A DNA stretch of 64,000 bases from Mycolicibacterium grossiae (GCF_008329645.1 NZ_CP043474.1:496001-560000); one strand, 5' to 3'; positions 1 to 9,311 are shown, numbered from the stretch's first letter. The notes: a model not told the origin generated them from the letters alone. Translations and numbers: made by a program.

Positions 1-867
1 GGCACCGACGAGCAGAAGTCGTTCTTCCTGCCCCGCATCGCCAAGGGCGACCTGCACTTCTCGATCGGCTACTCCGAGCCCGGCGCCGGAACCGATCTCG
101 CGGCGCTGCGCACCACCGCGGTGCGCGACGGCGACGACTACGTGATCAATGGCCAGAAGATGTGGACGAGCCTCATCGCGTACGCCGACTACGTCTGGCT
201 CGCCGTCCGCACCAACACCGAGGCCAAGAAGCACCGGGGCATCTCGATGCTGATCGTGCCGACCACGGCCGAGGGCTTCTCCTGGACGCCCGTGCACACC
301 ATGAGTGGCGTCGACACCAGCGCCACGTACTACCAGGACGTCCGCGTCCCGACGTCGGCGCTCGTCGGCGAGGAGAACGCCGGCTGGAAGCTCGTCACCA
401 ACCAGCTGAACCACGAGCGCGTGGCACTGGTGTCCGCCCAGCCGATCTATCTCGCGCTCAACGGCGTTCGCGAGTGGGCGCAGAACACCAAGGACGTGCA
501 CGGCAAGCGGCTGATCGACTCGGAGTGGGTGCAGCTGAACCTCGCGCGCGTGCACGCCAAGGCCGAGGTCCTCAAGCTCATCAACTGGGAGCTGGCGTCG
601 GCCAGCGACGCGGCGCCGTCCCCCGCGGACGCCTCGGCGGCCAAGGTGTACGGCACCGAACTGGCCACCGAGGCCTACCGGCTGCTCATGGAGGTGCTCG
701 GTACCGCGGCGACGCTGCGCTCGGACACCCCCGGTGCGCTCCTGCGTGGCCGGATCGAGCGCATGCACCGGTCGTGCCTCATCCTCACGTTCGGCGGCGG
801 CACCAACGAGATCCAGCGCGACATCATCGGCATGGTGGCCCTCGGGCTGCCCCGGGTCAATCGGTAG
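1..867 (+). CDS. fadE26: Acyl-CoA dehydrogenase FadE26 (ChsE4), 5' end cut by window edge
   Basis: The last 288 residues of an acyl-CoA dehydrogenase; the start lies outside the window. Seen: the ACAD signature SIGYSEPGAGTDL near the edge, the NHERVAL segment, and the C-terminal FGGGTNEIQRDIIG loop that contacts FAD. In M. tuberculosis FadE26 and FadE27 form a heterotetramer (ChsE4-ChsE5) that dehydrogenates cholesterol side-chain CoA thioesters. Here the partner gene follows after 7 bases, with fadD17 next, which supports the assignment. The visible part is intact. Substrate is inferred from synteny. Confidence 0.9.
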   Translation, partial: GTDEQKSFFLPRIAKGDLHFSIGYSEPGAGTDLAALRTTAVRDGDDYVINGQKMWTSLIAYADYVWLAVRTNTEAKKHRGISMLIVPTTAEGFSWTPVHTMSGVDTSATYYQDVRVPTSALVGEENAGWKLVTNQLNHERVALVSAQPIYLALNGVREWAQNTKDVHGKRLIDSEWVQLNLARVHAKAEVLKLINWELASASDAAPSPADASAAKVYGTELATEAYRLLMEVLGTAATLRSDTPGALLRGRIERMHRSCLILTFGGGTNEIQRDIIGMVALGLPRVNR

Positions 868-874
868 GGACGAC

Positions 875-1972
875 ATGGACTTCACGACGACGGAAGCCTC
901 CGAGGATCTCGGCGGGCTGGTCCGCACCATTGCCGACACGGTGTGCACCCCCGAGCGCCAGCGCGAACTCGACGGCGCCACCGAGCGTTTCGACGACACG
1001 CTGTGGGCCAAGCTCAAGGACGCCGACGTGCTGTCGACGACGGCGCCGGAGTCTCTGGGCGGCGGCGGTTTCGGCGCGCTCGAGCAGGTGGCGGTCCTCG
1101 TCGCCCTCGGCAGGCAGATGGCCGCGGTGCCCTACCTGGAGTCCGCGGTGCTCGCCGCAGGCGCCATCGCCGAGTTCGGCTCCGAGGAGTTGCGCCGGGA
1201 CTGGGCGACCCCGGCGGTCGACGGCGAGAAGATCCTCACCATCGCGCTCGACGCGGAGATGGGCCAGGGTCCGGTGCAGGCCACCGGCGGTGGTGACGGT
1301 CACCGGCTGACCGGCACCCGGGCGCTGGTGCCCTTCGGGCCCATCGCCGATGCGTTCCTGGTGCCGGCGGACACCGACGCCGGAGTGACCGTGTTCCTCG
1401 TCGCCGCGGACGACCCCGGCGTGACGGTGACGTCGCTGAACACCACCGGTCACGGCAGCGTCGGACTCCTCGACCTGCAGGGCGCGGAGATCCCCGCCGG
1501 CCGGGCGATCGGCGGGTCGGAGGTCGTCGACTGGCTGGCGATCCGAACCACGCTCGGCCGCAGTGCGTTCCAGATCGGCGTACTCGAGCGTGCGCTCGAA
1601 TTGACCGCCCAGTACGCGCGCGAACGCGAACAGTTCGAACGGCCGATCGGCAGCTTCCAGGCCGTCTCGTCGCGCCTCGCCGACGGCTACATCGACCTCA
1701 AGGGACTGCGGCTCACGGTGACGCAGGCCGCCTGGCGGGTCTCCGAGGGCCTGCCCGCGCAGCTCGAGGTGGACTCGGCGGCGTTCTGGGCCGCCGAGGC
1801 CGGCCACCGCGTGGCGCACACCGCCGTCCACGTGCACGGCGGCGTCGGCATCGACACCGACCATCCGGTGCACCGCTACTTCCTGGCGGCCAAGCAGACG
1901 GAGTTCGCCGTCGGCGGGGCGACGGGCTCGCTGCTGCGCATCGGACGCGAGCTGGCCGAGACCCCGGCCTGA
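875..1972 (+). CDS. fadE27: Acyl-CoA dehydrogenase FadE27 (ChsE5)
   Basis: A 365-residue acyl-CoA dehydrogenase subunit. The first ATG after the fadE26 stop is chosen because the protein then begins directly with the helical N-terminal ACAD domain. Seen: the REREQFERPIGSFQ segment typical of the C-terminal domain and the GGVGIDTDHPVHRYF motif. It is shorter than most stand-alone dehydrogenases and has a degenerate middle domain, as expected for one half of a heteromeric steroid ACAD in which two different subunits share an active site. It lies between fadE26 (7 bases) and fadD17 (8 bases) in a tight operon. Role: first beta-oxidation step on the cholesterol side chain, inferred from family and position. 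Confidence 0.9.
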   Translation: MDFTTTEASEDLGGLVRTIADTVCTPERQRELDGATERFDDTLWAKLKDADVLSTTAPESLGGGGFGALEQVAVLVALGRQMAAVPYLESAVLAAGAIAEFGSEELRRDWATPAVDGEKILTIALDAEMGQGPVQATGGGDGHRLTGTRALVPFGPIADAFLVPADTDAGVTVFLVAADDPGVTVTSLNTTGHGSVGLLDLQGAEIPAGRAIGGSEVVDWLAIRTTLGRSAFQIGVLERALELTAQYAREREQFERPIGSFQAVSSRLADGYIDLKGLRLTVTQAAWRVSEGLPAQLEVDSAAFWAAEAGHRVAHTAVHVHGGVGIDTDHPVHRYFLAAKQTEFAVGGATGSLLRIGRELAETPA

Positions 1973-1980
1973 CCCCTGCG

Positions 1981-3498
1981 GTGAGCGACCCCGATCCGAC
2001 CGTCACCGACCTGCTGGTGCCGCTCGCGGAGGTCACCGACCGCGGCGTGCGCGAGGAGGACGCCTTCGTCAGTTGGGCCGATCACCTCGTGGCGGCCGCC
2101 GCGCTGGCGTCCGCCGTCCGCGCCCGGCTGGACCCCGCGAAGCCGCCGCACGTCGGGGTCCTGCTCGGCAACACCACCTTCTTCTCCAGCGTGCTGGTGG
2201 CGGCCGGGCTTAGCGGCCTGGTCCCGGTGGGGCTGAACCCGACCCGACGCGGCGCCGCGCTCGCCCGCGACGTCGCCCACGCCGACTGTCAGCTGGTGCT
2301 CACCGACGACCCCTCGGCACTGTCCGGCGCGGACCTCGACGTCGCGGTGATCGACGTCGGATCCGACTCGTGGGCAACCGAACTCGCGGCGAACGACGGG
2401 ACGGCGGTGACGTTCGCCGACGTCTCCCCCGACGACCTGTTCATGCTCATCTTCACCTCGGGCACCAGTGGCGAGCCGAAGGCCGTGCGGGTCACCCACG
2501 CCAAGGTGGCGTTCCCCGGCGCCATGCTGGCACAGCGGTTCGCCCTCGGGCCCGCCGACGTGTTCTACCTGTCGATGCCGCTGTTCCACTCCAACGCCGT
2601 GATGGCCGGGTGGGCGGTCGCCGTCGCCGCGGGTGGCTCGATCGCGCTGCGGCGCAGGTTCTCCGCGTCCGGGTTCCTCCCCGACGTACGACGCTACGGC
2701 GCCACCTACGCCAACTACGTCGGCAAGCCGCTGTCCTACGTCCTCGCGACACCACCGCGCGACGACGACGCCGACAACCCGCTGCGGATCCTGTACGGCA
2801 ACGAGGGCGCGCCGCGCGACGTCGTGCGGTTCGCCGAGCGCTTCGACGTCCTGGTGGTCGACGGGTTCGGTTCGACCGAGGGCGGCATCGCCATCGCCCG
2901 TACGCCGGATACGCCCGAGGGTGCGCTCGGCCCGCTGACCGACGAGGTCGCCATCGTCGACGTCGACACCGGCGAGCCGTGTCCGCCGGGCCAAATCGGC
3001 GAACTGGTGAACCCGACGGGCCCGGGGTGGTTCCGCGGCTACTACGGCGATCGCGGGGCCGAGGACGAGCGCATGGCGGGCGGTGTCTACCACTCCGGCG
3101 ACCTCGCGTACGCCGACGAGGCCGGCTACGCGTACTTCGCGGGTCGACTGGGCGACTGGATGCGCGTCGACGGCGAGAACCTCGGCACCGCACCGATCGA
3201 GCGCGTCCTGCTGCGTCATCCCGACGTCGTCGAGGTGGCCGTCTTCCCGGTCCCCGACCCGGCGGTCGGCGACCGGGTGATGGCGGCGCTGGTACTGAGC
3301 GACGGCGCGGAGTTCGACGCCGTCGCGTTCGAGGACTTCCTCGCCGCGCAGGCCGATCTCGGCCCGAAGCAGTGGCCCGTGCTGGTCCGCGTCGCCGCGT
3401 CGCTGCCCCGCACTGCGACGTTCAAGGTGCTCAAGCGCGTGCTCTCCGCCGAGGCCACCGACTGCGCCGACCCGGTGCACGAGATCCGCCGCCGCTAG
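1981..3498 (+). CDS. fadD17: Steroid side-chain acyl-CoA ligase FadD17
   Basis: A 505-residue adenylate-forming (ANL) ligase starting at GTG. Seen: the phosphate-binding loop IFTSGTSGEPKAV near residues 157-170, the GFGSTEGG motif near 294, the YHSGDLAY motif near 370 and a C-terminal lysine in RTATFKVLKR. In mycobacteria FadD17 activates steroid acids with an essentially intact side chain, using ATP and CoA, and so feeds FadE26/FadE27. Third gene of the fadE26-fadE27-fadD17 operon. A weak 6-bp hairpin (3515-3520 with 3527-3532) lies in the convergent space downstream. Confidence 0.9.
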   Translation: MSDPDPTVTDLLVPLAEVTDRGVREEDAFVSWADHLVAAAALASAVRARLDPAKPPHVGVLLGNTTFFSSVLVAAGLSGLVPVGLNPTRRGAALARDVAHADCQLVLTDDPSALSGADLDVAVIDVGSDSWATELAANDGTAVTFADVSPDDLFMLIFTSGTSGEPKAVRVTHAKVAFPGAMLAQRFALGPADVFYLSMPLFHSNAVMAGWAVAVAAGGSIALRRRFSASGFLPDVRRYGATYANYVGKPLSYVLATPPRDDDADNPLRILYGNEGAPRDVVRFAERFDVLVVDGFGSTEGGIAIARTPDTPEGALGPLTDEVAIVDVDTGEPCPPGQIGELVNPTGPGWFRGYYGDRGAEDERMAGGVYHSGDLAYADEAGYAYFAGRLGDWMRVDGENLGTAPIERVLLRHPDVVEVAVFPVPDPAVGDRVMAALVLSDGAEFDAVAFEDFLAAQADLGPKQWPVLVRVAASLPRTATFKVLKRVLSAEATDCADPVHEIRRR

Positions 3499-3551
3499 GG
3501 ACGGTCAGCGGATCGGCCGTGCTCGAACGGCCCGGCAAAGAACGCGCCGCC

Positions 3552-4682
3552 TCAGCCCTCGCGGATGCCGTCCAGCCGCCGGGTGGCGTCGGCGAAGCCG
3601 TCGACGAGTTCGGCGATGATGTCGGCCACCGGCCGGATCTCGTTCATCCGGCCGACGATCTGACCCACCGGCATCGCGACGGTCGTCGGGTCGGTCGACT
3701 CGCTCATCCGCTGGTGCGCTTCGCTGACGAGGATGTTCTGCAGCGGCATGGGCAGCGGTTCGGGCGCGTTCTCGGCGTCCCAGGCGTCGGTCCACCGGCT
3801 CTTGAGCAGCCGGGCGGGTTTTCCGGTGTAGATGCGGCGCCGCACGGTGTCGCTCGACCCCGCGGCCAGCAGCGCCTGCTGGATCACCGACGCGCCGCCC
3901 TCGGTGCGCACGCCGAGGTCGTACTCGGCGGCGGTGAGGAACGCCGACCCCATCCACACGCCCTGCGCGCCGAGCGCCAGCGCCGCCGCGACCTGCCGCC
4001 CGGAACCGATGCCGCCCGCGGCCAGCACTGCGGCGTCGCTGCCGGACGCAGCCAGCGCATCGACGACCTCCGGCACCAGCACCATGGACGCGATCTCACC
4101 GGTGTGACCGCCGGCCTCGTGGCCCTGCGCGATCACGATGTCGACGCCGTTCTCGGCGTGCCGCTGCGCATGCTTGGCGCTGCCCGCGAGTGCCGCCACC
4201 GGAACACCCGCGGCGTGCACCTGGTCGATGACGTCCTTCGGCGGCGATCCGAGCGCGTTGGCGATCAGCTTGATGGGGTGCTTGAGGGCCACCTCGACGT
4301 GGCTGCGCGCCACCGAGTGCAGCCAGCCGAGCACGCCCTCGGAGCGCTCCTCGTCCTCCGGCAGCGGCGGCACACCGAGGTCGGCGAGCGTCTTGTCGAC
4401 GAACTCGCGGTGCGTCTGCGGGATGAGCTTGTTGATGTCGACGCTGGTGCCCTCGGTCGGGACCTTGGCCGGCATGACGATGTCCACGCCGTACGGCTTG
4501 CCGTCGGTGTTGGCGTCCATCCACTGCAGGACGTTCTCGAGGTCGTCGGCGGCGTTGAACCGCACGCAGCCGAGTACGCCGAGGCCGCCGGCGCGGGTGA
4601 CCGCGGCGGCCACCTTCTCCGACGGCGTGAACACGAAGATCGGGTAGTCGATGCCGAAGCGTTCGCAGAGTTCGGTTCTCAC
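3552..4682 (-). CDS. Nitronate monooxygenase/FabK-like FMN oxidoreductase
   Basis: A 376-residue TIM-barrel flavoprotein of the nitronate monooxygenase (2-nitropropane dioxygenase) family. Seen: the N-terminal PIFVFTPSEKVAAAV segment, QGHEAGGHTG in the phosphate-binding region, and the ALAAGGIGSGRQVAAALALGA stretch. The GTG start at 4682 is preceded by GGAG at suitable spacing; the longer open frame upstream runs into the fadD19 end. It lies 25 bases downstream of fadD19 on the same strand, so it is probably co-transcribed from the KstR-box promoter at 6371. A relative, IpdC, acts in late sterol-ring catabolism, but nothing here shows which substrate this one uses. Confidence 0.75.
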   Translation of the reverse strand: MRTELCERFGIDYPIFVFTPSEKVAAAVTRAGGLGVLGCVRFNAADDLENVLQWMDANTDGKPYGVDIVMPAKVPTEGTSVDINKLIPQTHREFVDKTLADLGVPPLPEDEERSEGVLGWLHSVARSHVEVALKHPIKLIANALGSPPKDVIDQVHAAGVPVAALAGSAKHAQRHAENGVDIVIAQGHEAGGHTGEIASMVLVPEVVDALAASGSDAAVLAAGGIGSGRQVAAALALGAQGVWMGSAFLTAAEYDLGVRTEGGASVIQQALLAAGSSDTVRRRIYTGKPARLLKSRWTDAWDAENAPEPLPMPLQNILVSEAHQRMSESTDPTTVAMPVGQIVGRMNEIRPVADIIAELVDGFADATRRLDGIREG

Positions 4683-4707
4683 GGGTGTTCTCCTCGCCTC
4701 GTCGCTA

Positions 4708-6360
4708 CTAGCTCTGTGCCGCAGCGTGTTTGGCGTGCACGTCGTCGGCGGCACGTTCCTCGGTCACGTCCTTGGCCCAGCGGTAGTCGGGCTTGCCCGC
4801 CGGGGAGCGCTTCACCTCGTCGACGAGCCAGAGGCTGCGCGGCACCTTGTATCCCGCAATCTCCTGGCGCACGAACGCATCCAGGTCCGCCAGCGTCGGC
4901 CGGGCGCCCTCCCGCGGATGCACCACGGCGGCGACGTGCTGGCCGAACCGCGGGTCGGGGACGCCCACCACGAGCGCGTCGAAGACGTCGGGATGCCCCT
5001 TGAGCGCGGCCTCCACCTCTTCGGGGTAGATCTTCTCGCCGCCGGAGTTGATCGACACCGATCCCCGACCCAGCATCGTCACCGTGCCGTCGGCCTCGAC
5101 TTCGGCGTAGTCGCCGGGGATCGCGTACCGCACGCCGTTGATGGTGCGAAACGTCTCGGCGGTCTTCTTCTCGTCCTTGAAGTAGCCGACCGGAATGTGG
5201 CCGCACTTGGCGATGATGCCGCGCGTACCCGAGCCCGGCACCACCTCGTTGCCGTCCTCGTCGAGCACCTTGGTGTTCTTGTCGATGGTCACGCGCGGGC
5301 CACCGGTGTGCGACTGTCCCTTGGCGACCACGCTGGTGCCGCCGAAGCCGGTCTCCGAGGACCCGATCGAGTCGGTGATGATGCGGTTGGGCAACAACTC
5401 GAGGAACTTCTCCTTGATGCTGGTGGAGAACAGCGCCGCGGTGCTGGCGAGCAGGAACAGGCTCGACAGGTCGTAGGTGTTACCGGCGTCCTGGTGGGCG
5501 AGCAGCGCATCGAGCAGCGGCCGCGCCATCGCGTCACCGGTGAAGAACAGCAGGTTGACGCCGTGCTTCTCGATGGTGCGCCACACCTCGTCGGCGTCGA
5601 ATTCCGGCACCAGCACCACGGTCTGGCCGGAGAAGAGCGACATCCAGGTGGCGGACTGCGTGGCGCCGTGGATCATCGGCGGGATCGGGTAGCGGACCAT
5701 CGGTGCATTGGCCGCGGCCTGCTTGGCGAGGTCGTACTCGTCGGCGATGGGCTCGCCGGTCGCGAAGTCCGTGCCGCCGAACAGGACTCGGTAGATGTCC
5801 TCGTGGCGCCACATCACGCCCTTGGGGAATCCCGTGGTTCCGCCGGTGTACAGCAGGTAGATGTCGTCGGCGCTGCGCGGCCCGAAGTCGCGCTCGGGTG
5901 CGCCCTGCTCGAGAGCGGCCCCGAACTCCACGCCGCCGTAGCGCTGGTAGTCGTCGTCGGACCCGTCCTCGACGACCAGGATCGTCCTGACGTTGGGCGT
6001 CTCGGGCAGGACGTTGGCCACCCGGTCGGCGTACCGGCGCTCGTGGACGAGCGCCACCATGTCGGAGTTGTCGAAGAGGTACTTCAGCTCGCCCTCGACG
6101 TAGCGGAAGTTGACGTTGACGAGGATCGCGCCGGCCTTGACCGTGCCCAGCATCGCGATGACGATCTCGATGCGGTTGCGGCAGTACAGGCCGACCTTGT
6201 CGTCCTTTCGGACACCCTGGTCGATGAGGTAGTGGGCGAAGCGGTTCGCCTTCTGCTCCAACTGGGCGTAGGTGAGCGTCTCGTCCCCGGAGATGAGGGC
6301 GATGCGGTCAGGCACGGCGTCGATGGCGTGCTCGGCGAGATCGGCGATGTTCAGGGCCAC
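4708..6360 (-). CDS. fadD19: Steroid-CoA ligase FadD19
   Basis: A 550-residue ANL ligase. Seen: LLYTGGTTGFPKGV at residues 169-182, GSSETGFGG, GDYAEVEADGTVTMLGR and the GGEKIYPEEVE hinge, with the catalytic lysine in SPAGKPDYRW near the end. FadD19 makes the CoA thioester of sterol side-chain acids and in rhodococci is needed for C-24-branched plant sterols. Divergent from echA19 across a 68-base gap holding a KstR box, and followed by the nitronate monooxygenase gene. Length and start match the family. Confidence 0.93.
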   Translation of the reverse strand: MALNIADLAEHAIDAVPDRIALISGDETLTYAQLEQKANRFAHYLIDQGVRKDDKVGLYCRNRIEIVIAMLGTVKAGAILVNVNFRYVEGELKYLFDNSDMVALVHERRYADRVANVLPETPNVRTILVVEDGSDDDYQRYGGVEFGAALEQGAPERDFGPRSADDIYLLYTGGTTGFPKGVMWRHEDIYRVLFGGTDFATGEPIADEYDLAKQAAANAPMVRYPIPPMIHGATQSATWMSLFSGQTVVLVPEFDADEVWRTIEKHGVNLLFFTGDAMARPLLDALLAHQDAGNTYDLSSLFLLASTAALFSTSIKEKFLELLPNRIITDSIGSSETGFGGTSVVAKGQSHTGGPRVTIDKNTKVLDEDGNEVVPGSGTRGIIAKCGHIPVGYFKDEKKTAETFRTINGVRYAIPGDYAEVEADGTVTMLGRGSVSINSGGEKIYPEEVEAALKGHPDVFDALVVGVPDPRFGQHVAAVVHPREGARPTLADLDAFVRQEIAGYKVPRSLWLVDEVKRSPAGKPDYRWAKDVTEERAADDVHAKHAAAQS

Positions 6361-6370
6361 GGCTCTAAAC

Positions 6371-6384
6371 TAGAACGTGTTACA
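6371..6384. promoter_or_regulatory. KstR operator between fadD19 and echA19
   Basis: TAGAACGTGTTACA matches the mycobacterial KstR palindrome (TAGAAC-NN-GTTCTA) with two changes in the right arm. It lies 10 bases before fadD19 and 44 before echA19, so it can repress both divergent promoters until a cholesterol-derived CoA ester releases KstR. Confidence 0.85.
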
Positions 6385-6428
6385 TTTCGAGACAAGTCGC
6401 TGTCTTCGACGATGAAAGGCGGACATCC

Positions 6429-7229
6429 GTGAGCACACCCGACAAAGGTCCCGACGCCCTCGTCGAACAGCGAGGACACACCCTCATCGTCACGCTCAAC
6501 CGACCCGAGGCGCGCAATGCGCTGTCGGGCGAGATGCTCTCGATCATGGTCGAGGCCTGGGACCGCGTCGACTCCGATCCCGAGATCCGCACCTGCGTCC
6601 TGACCGGTGCCGGGGGGTACTTCTGCGCGGGCATGGACCTCAAGGCCGCGAGCGCGAAGCCGCCGGGTGACTCGTTCGCCGATGGCAGCTACGACCCGTC
6701 GCGCATCGACGGGCTGCTGAAGGGTCGTCGTCTCACCAAGCCGCTGATTGCCGCCGTCGAGGGGCCCGCGATCGCCGGCGGCACCGAGATCCTGCAGGGC
6801 ACCGACATCCGCATCGCGGGCGAGAGCGCGAAGTTCGGCATCTCCGAGGCCAAGTGGAGCCTGTACCCGATGGGCGGCTCGGCCGTGCGCCTGGTGCGCC
6901 AGATCCCCTACACGATCGCCTGCGACCTGCTGCTGACCGGACGGCACATCACCGCCGCCGAGGCGCTGTCCTACGGGCTGATCGGCTACGTCGTGCCCGA
7001 CGGCAGCGCCCTGGACAAGGCACTCGAGATCGCCGAGGTGATCAACGGCAACGGGCCGCTGGCGGTGCAGGCGATCCTCAAGACCATCCGCGAGACGGAG
7101 GGCATGCACGAGGAGGCGGCCTTCAAGCCGGACACGGCCAACGGCATCCCGGTGTTCCTGAGCGAGGACGCCAAGGAGGGCCCGCGGGCGTTCAAGGAGA
7201 AGCGGGCGCCGAACTTCCAGATGAAGTAA
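6429..7229 (+). CDS. echA19: Enoyl-CoA hydratase EchA19
   Basis: A 266-residue crotonase starting at GTG. Seen: the first oxyanion-hole segment FCAGMDLK, the second, IAGGTEIL, and [10 protein letters not shown], supplying the acidic residues expected for a hydratase. EchA19 of M. tuberculosis hydrates the 22,23-double bond of the C24 steroid enoyl-CoA, following the FadE26/FadE27 step. Transcribed away from fadD19 and shares its KstR box. The downstream space towards cyp142 contains a perfect 9-bp hairpin. Confidence 0.9.
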   Translation: MSTPDKGPDALVEQRGHTLIVTLNRPEARNALSGEMLSIMVEAWDRVDSDPEIRTCVLTGAGGYFCAGMDLKAASAKPPGDSFADGSYDPSRIDGLLKGRRLTKPLIAAVEGPAIAGGTEILQGTDIRIAGESAKFGISEAKWSLYPMGGSAVRLVRQIPYTIACDLLLTGRHITAAEALSYGLIGYVVPDGSALDKALEIAEVINGNGPLAVQAILKTIRETEGMHEEAAFKPDTANGIPVFLSEDAKEGPRAFKEKRAPNFQMK

Positions 7230-7270
7230 CCGTTCCGCCGCAAGCGTGCGGCGTCATCCGCGACGCGCCA

Positions 7271-7300
7271 CGTCGAGCGCACGTATCCGCACGCTCGACG
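7271..7300. terminator. Bidirectional hairpin between echA19 and cyp142
   Basis: CGTCGAGCG (7271-7279) pairs perfectly with CGCTCGACG (7292-7300) around a 12-base loop in the 90-base gap between convergent genes. No T-tract follows, which is common for mycobacterial terminators. A smaller 6-bp hairpin lies at 7237-7252. Confidence 0.6.
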
Positions 7301-7319
7301 CTGGGCGGTGTCAGGGGTG

Positions 7320-8516
7320 TCAGGACACGCGCGCGGTCGGCGTGAAGACCACCGGCATGGACTCCAACCCGCTGACGAAGTTCGCCGGGCGCAGCGGCAG
7401 CATGTCCTCGTCGGCCAGGCGCAGATCCGGCAGGCGCTGCAACACCCTGGTCAGCATGATGCGCAGCTCGAGGCGCGCCAGCTGGTTGCCCAGGCAGAAG
7501 TGCGTGCCGAACCCGAAGGCGACGTGGTTGTTGGGGCTGCGGTCGATGCGGAAGTTCTCCGGGTCGCCGAAGACCGCCTCGTCGAAGTTGGCCGACTCGA
7601 ACATCAGCATGAGCTTCTCGCCGGCGGTCAGCGACGTGCCGTGGAACTCGGTGTCCGCGGTGAGCGTGCGGCACATGTTCTTCACCGGCGAGGTCCAGCG
7701 CAGCATCTCCTCGATCGCTCCGGGCAGCAGGTCCTGATCCGCTGCCAGCCGGTCCCACTGATCCCGGTGGCGCAGCGCCTGTTCCGTGCCGCCGGACAGG
7801 GTGTGCCGGGTGGTCTCGTCGCCGCCGATGAGGATCAGCAGCGTCTCGAAGACGATCTCCTCGTCGGCCATCCGCTGTCCCTCGACCTCGGCGTTCACCA
7901 GGATCGAGAACAGGTCGTCGGTCGGCTCCGCCCGCCGCTTGGCGATGACGTCCATGGTGAACGCCGTGTAGGCGGCGAAGGTGTCCATGAGCTTCTGGAT
8001 GGCCTGCTCGTCGACGGTCGAACTGAGCCCACACACCAGGTCGTCGGACCACCGCAGCAGCATGTCGCGTTCCTGGGGCAGCACGCCCAGCATGTCGCCG
8101 ATGACGGCCATCGGCAGCGGTGCGGCGATGTCGCGGACGAAGTCGCACTCGCCGCGCTCGCACACCGCGTCGATCAGGGTGTCGCACAGCCGCTCGATCG
8201 ACGGCAGCTTGTCCATCACGCGCTTGCGGGTGAAGCCGGAGTTGACGAGCTTGCGGCGCAACAGGTGTGCGGGATCGTCCATGTCGATCATGTAGGGCAT
8301 GCCCGGCTGGTCGGGCCGGATGCCGCCGGTCGACGAGAACAGCTCGGGGTTGCGTTCGGCGTCCAGCACGGCGGCGTGCGTCGTCGCCGCGGCGAGGCCG
8401 TTGCGGTCACGGAACACCGGCGAGTTGGCGCGCATCCACGCGTAGGCCTCGCGGGCGCCACGGTCGGCGTAGAAGTTTCCGTCGGCGAGGTCGACGTCGA
8501 GGGCGGTGGTGGTCAC
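7320..8516 (-). CDS. cyp142: Cytochrome P450 CYP142 (steroid C26/27-hydroxylase)
   Basis: A 398-residue P450. Seen: the I-helix LLILIGGDETTRHT (residues 226-239) with the acid-threonine pair, the ExxR motif at 270-273, and the haem loop FGFGTHFCLGNQLAR with the cysteine ligand at 341. CYP142 oxidises the terminal methyl of cholesterol/cholestenone to the acid, alongside CYP125, which is not in this window. Its start overlaps the end of the upstream gene by 4 bases (ATGA), so the two are translationally coupled and share the KstR box at 9267. Confidence 0.93.
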   Translation of the reverse strand: MTTTALDVDLADGNFYADRGAREAYAWMRANSPVFRDRNGLAAATTHAAVLDAERNPELFSSTGGIRPDQPGMPYMIDMDDPAHLLRRKLVNSGFTRKRVMDKLPSIERLCDTLIDAVCERGECDFVRDIAAPLPMAVIGDMLGVLPQERDMLLRWSDDLVCGLSSTVDEQAIQKLMDTFAAYTAFTMDVIAKRRAEPTDDLFSILVNAEVEGQRMADEEIVFETLLILIGGDETTRHTLSGGTEQALRHRDQWDRLAADQDLLPGAIEEMLRWTSPVKNMCRTLTADTEFHGTSLTAGEKLMLMFESANFDEAVFGDPENFRIDRSPNNHVAFGFGTHFCLGNQLARLELRIMLTRVLQRLPDLRLADEDMLPLRPANFVSGLESMPVVFTPTARVS

Positions 8517-9256
8517 GGGATCTCCTTGGCGTCGGCGAAGGTCATTTCGACGTTGGTGGCGGAGCCCGAGAACAGGGCCCGCTTCGGGAAGCCGAGTGCG
8601 GCGAGTTCGCGGGCGTACGGGTGGTTGCCGAGCCGGACGGTGGCACCGCCGGGCCGGTAGCGCACGCCGCTCAGCGCCATGTGGCCCGCGGTTTCGCGGG
8701 TGACCCCGTCGAGGTGCGAGTAGGTGGAATGCACCCGGGGCGCCGAGGTGAATCGCGACGGCACGGGGATGCCGGGCGCGAAGTCCATGCCGACGGCGAA
8801 CCGTCCATCGATGGTGGTGTCGAACGAGAAGCGTCGCCCATCACGAACGGTGAACTCCGCCAGCACCTTCGGGTATCCCCAGATGGTCCGGCCGGCCTCG
8901 AGGGTGAAGGACTGATCGACCGGCAGGTGATGGATGAAGGCGCCCGCGGACTGAAACGCCCGCAGGCCGCTCGCGTCCGACCCGGGCGGATTCACCATGA
9001 CGTTGGTGCCGTACTCGAGGTAGCGGCCGAGGTCGCCGTCGACGTACTCCATGAGCATGAGCACCGCGACGGCCCGATGCGGCCGCAGGCGGCACACCCG
9101 CAACCCGCTGTAGTCGATCATGCGCTGCGCCGCGTCCGCGTCGACGGAGAACATCGCCACGTGCTGGGTGGCAGTGCGGATGCGGACGGGCATCGTCACG
9201 GTCTGGCCGGCGATGCGGTATTCCGACGGCGGCGCGGCGGGTGTGGGCTGGCTCAC
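8513..9256 (-). CDS. Acetoacetate decarboxylase-like protein (Rv3519-type)
   Basis: A 247-residue protein of the acetoacetate decarboxylase (ADC) fold. Seen: the IWGYPKVLAEF motif, close to the WGYPKK-type motif that carries the Schiff-base lysine in true ADC, and the YSGLRVCRLRPHRAVAVL strand. It occupies the position of M. tuberculosis Rv3519, whose role is unknown. GTG start at 9256, 8 bases from a perfect KstR palindrome; cyp142 follows with a 4-base overlap. A role in sterol catabolism is implied by operon and operator; the reaction is unknown. Confidence 0.75.
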   Translation of the reverse strand: MSQPTPAAPPSEYRIAGQTVTMPVRIRTATQHVAMFSVDADAAQRMIDYSGLRVCRLRPHRAVAVLMLMEYVDGDLGRYLEYGTNVMVNPPGSDASGLRAFQSAGAFIHHLPVDQSFTLEAGRTIWGYPKVLAEFTVRDGRRFSFDTTIDGRFAVGMDFAPGIPVPSRFTSAPRVHSTYSHLDGVTRETAGHMALSGVRYRPGGATVRLGNHPYARELAALGFPKRALFSGSATNVEMTFADAKEIP

Positions 9257-9264
9257 GCCCCAAA

Positions 9265-9282
9265 TCTAGAACGCGTTCTAGA
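9265..9282. promoter_or_regulatory. KstR operator, perfect palindrome, upstream of the ADC-like/cyp142 operon
   Basis: TCTAGAACGCGTTCTAGA is an 18-bp perfect palindrome containing the full KstR consensus at 9267-9280. It ends 8 bases from the GTG of the ADC-like gene, so the core promoter must lie on or beside the operator. The best operator in the window. Confidence 0.92.
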
Positions 9283-9311
9283 CACCTGGCAAGGAAGTGT
9301 CTAGTCGCGTG

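Noticed and set aside
162..1310. Long plus-strand open frame over fadE26/fadE27
   Set aside because: Arg/Pro/His-rich product with no domain, in another frame of two clear dehydrogenase genes; a high-GC shadow.
857..1873. Minus-strand open frame opposite fadE27
   Set aside because: Antisense frame of a well-supported gene; composition is that of a GC-rich complement.
2370..5003. 877-codon plus-strand open frame
   Set aside because: Runs across fadD17 and antisense to the FMN oxidoreductase and fadD19; no domain and extreme Arg content.
4651..6432. 593-codon frame opposite fadD19
   Set aside because: Complement of the ligase gene; the protein is Asp/Val/His-rich without recognisable motif.
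7308..8660. 450-codon frame opposite cyp142
   Set aside because: Antisense shadow; the minus strand codes for a P450 with all motifs.
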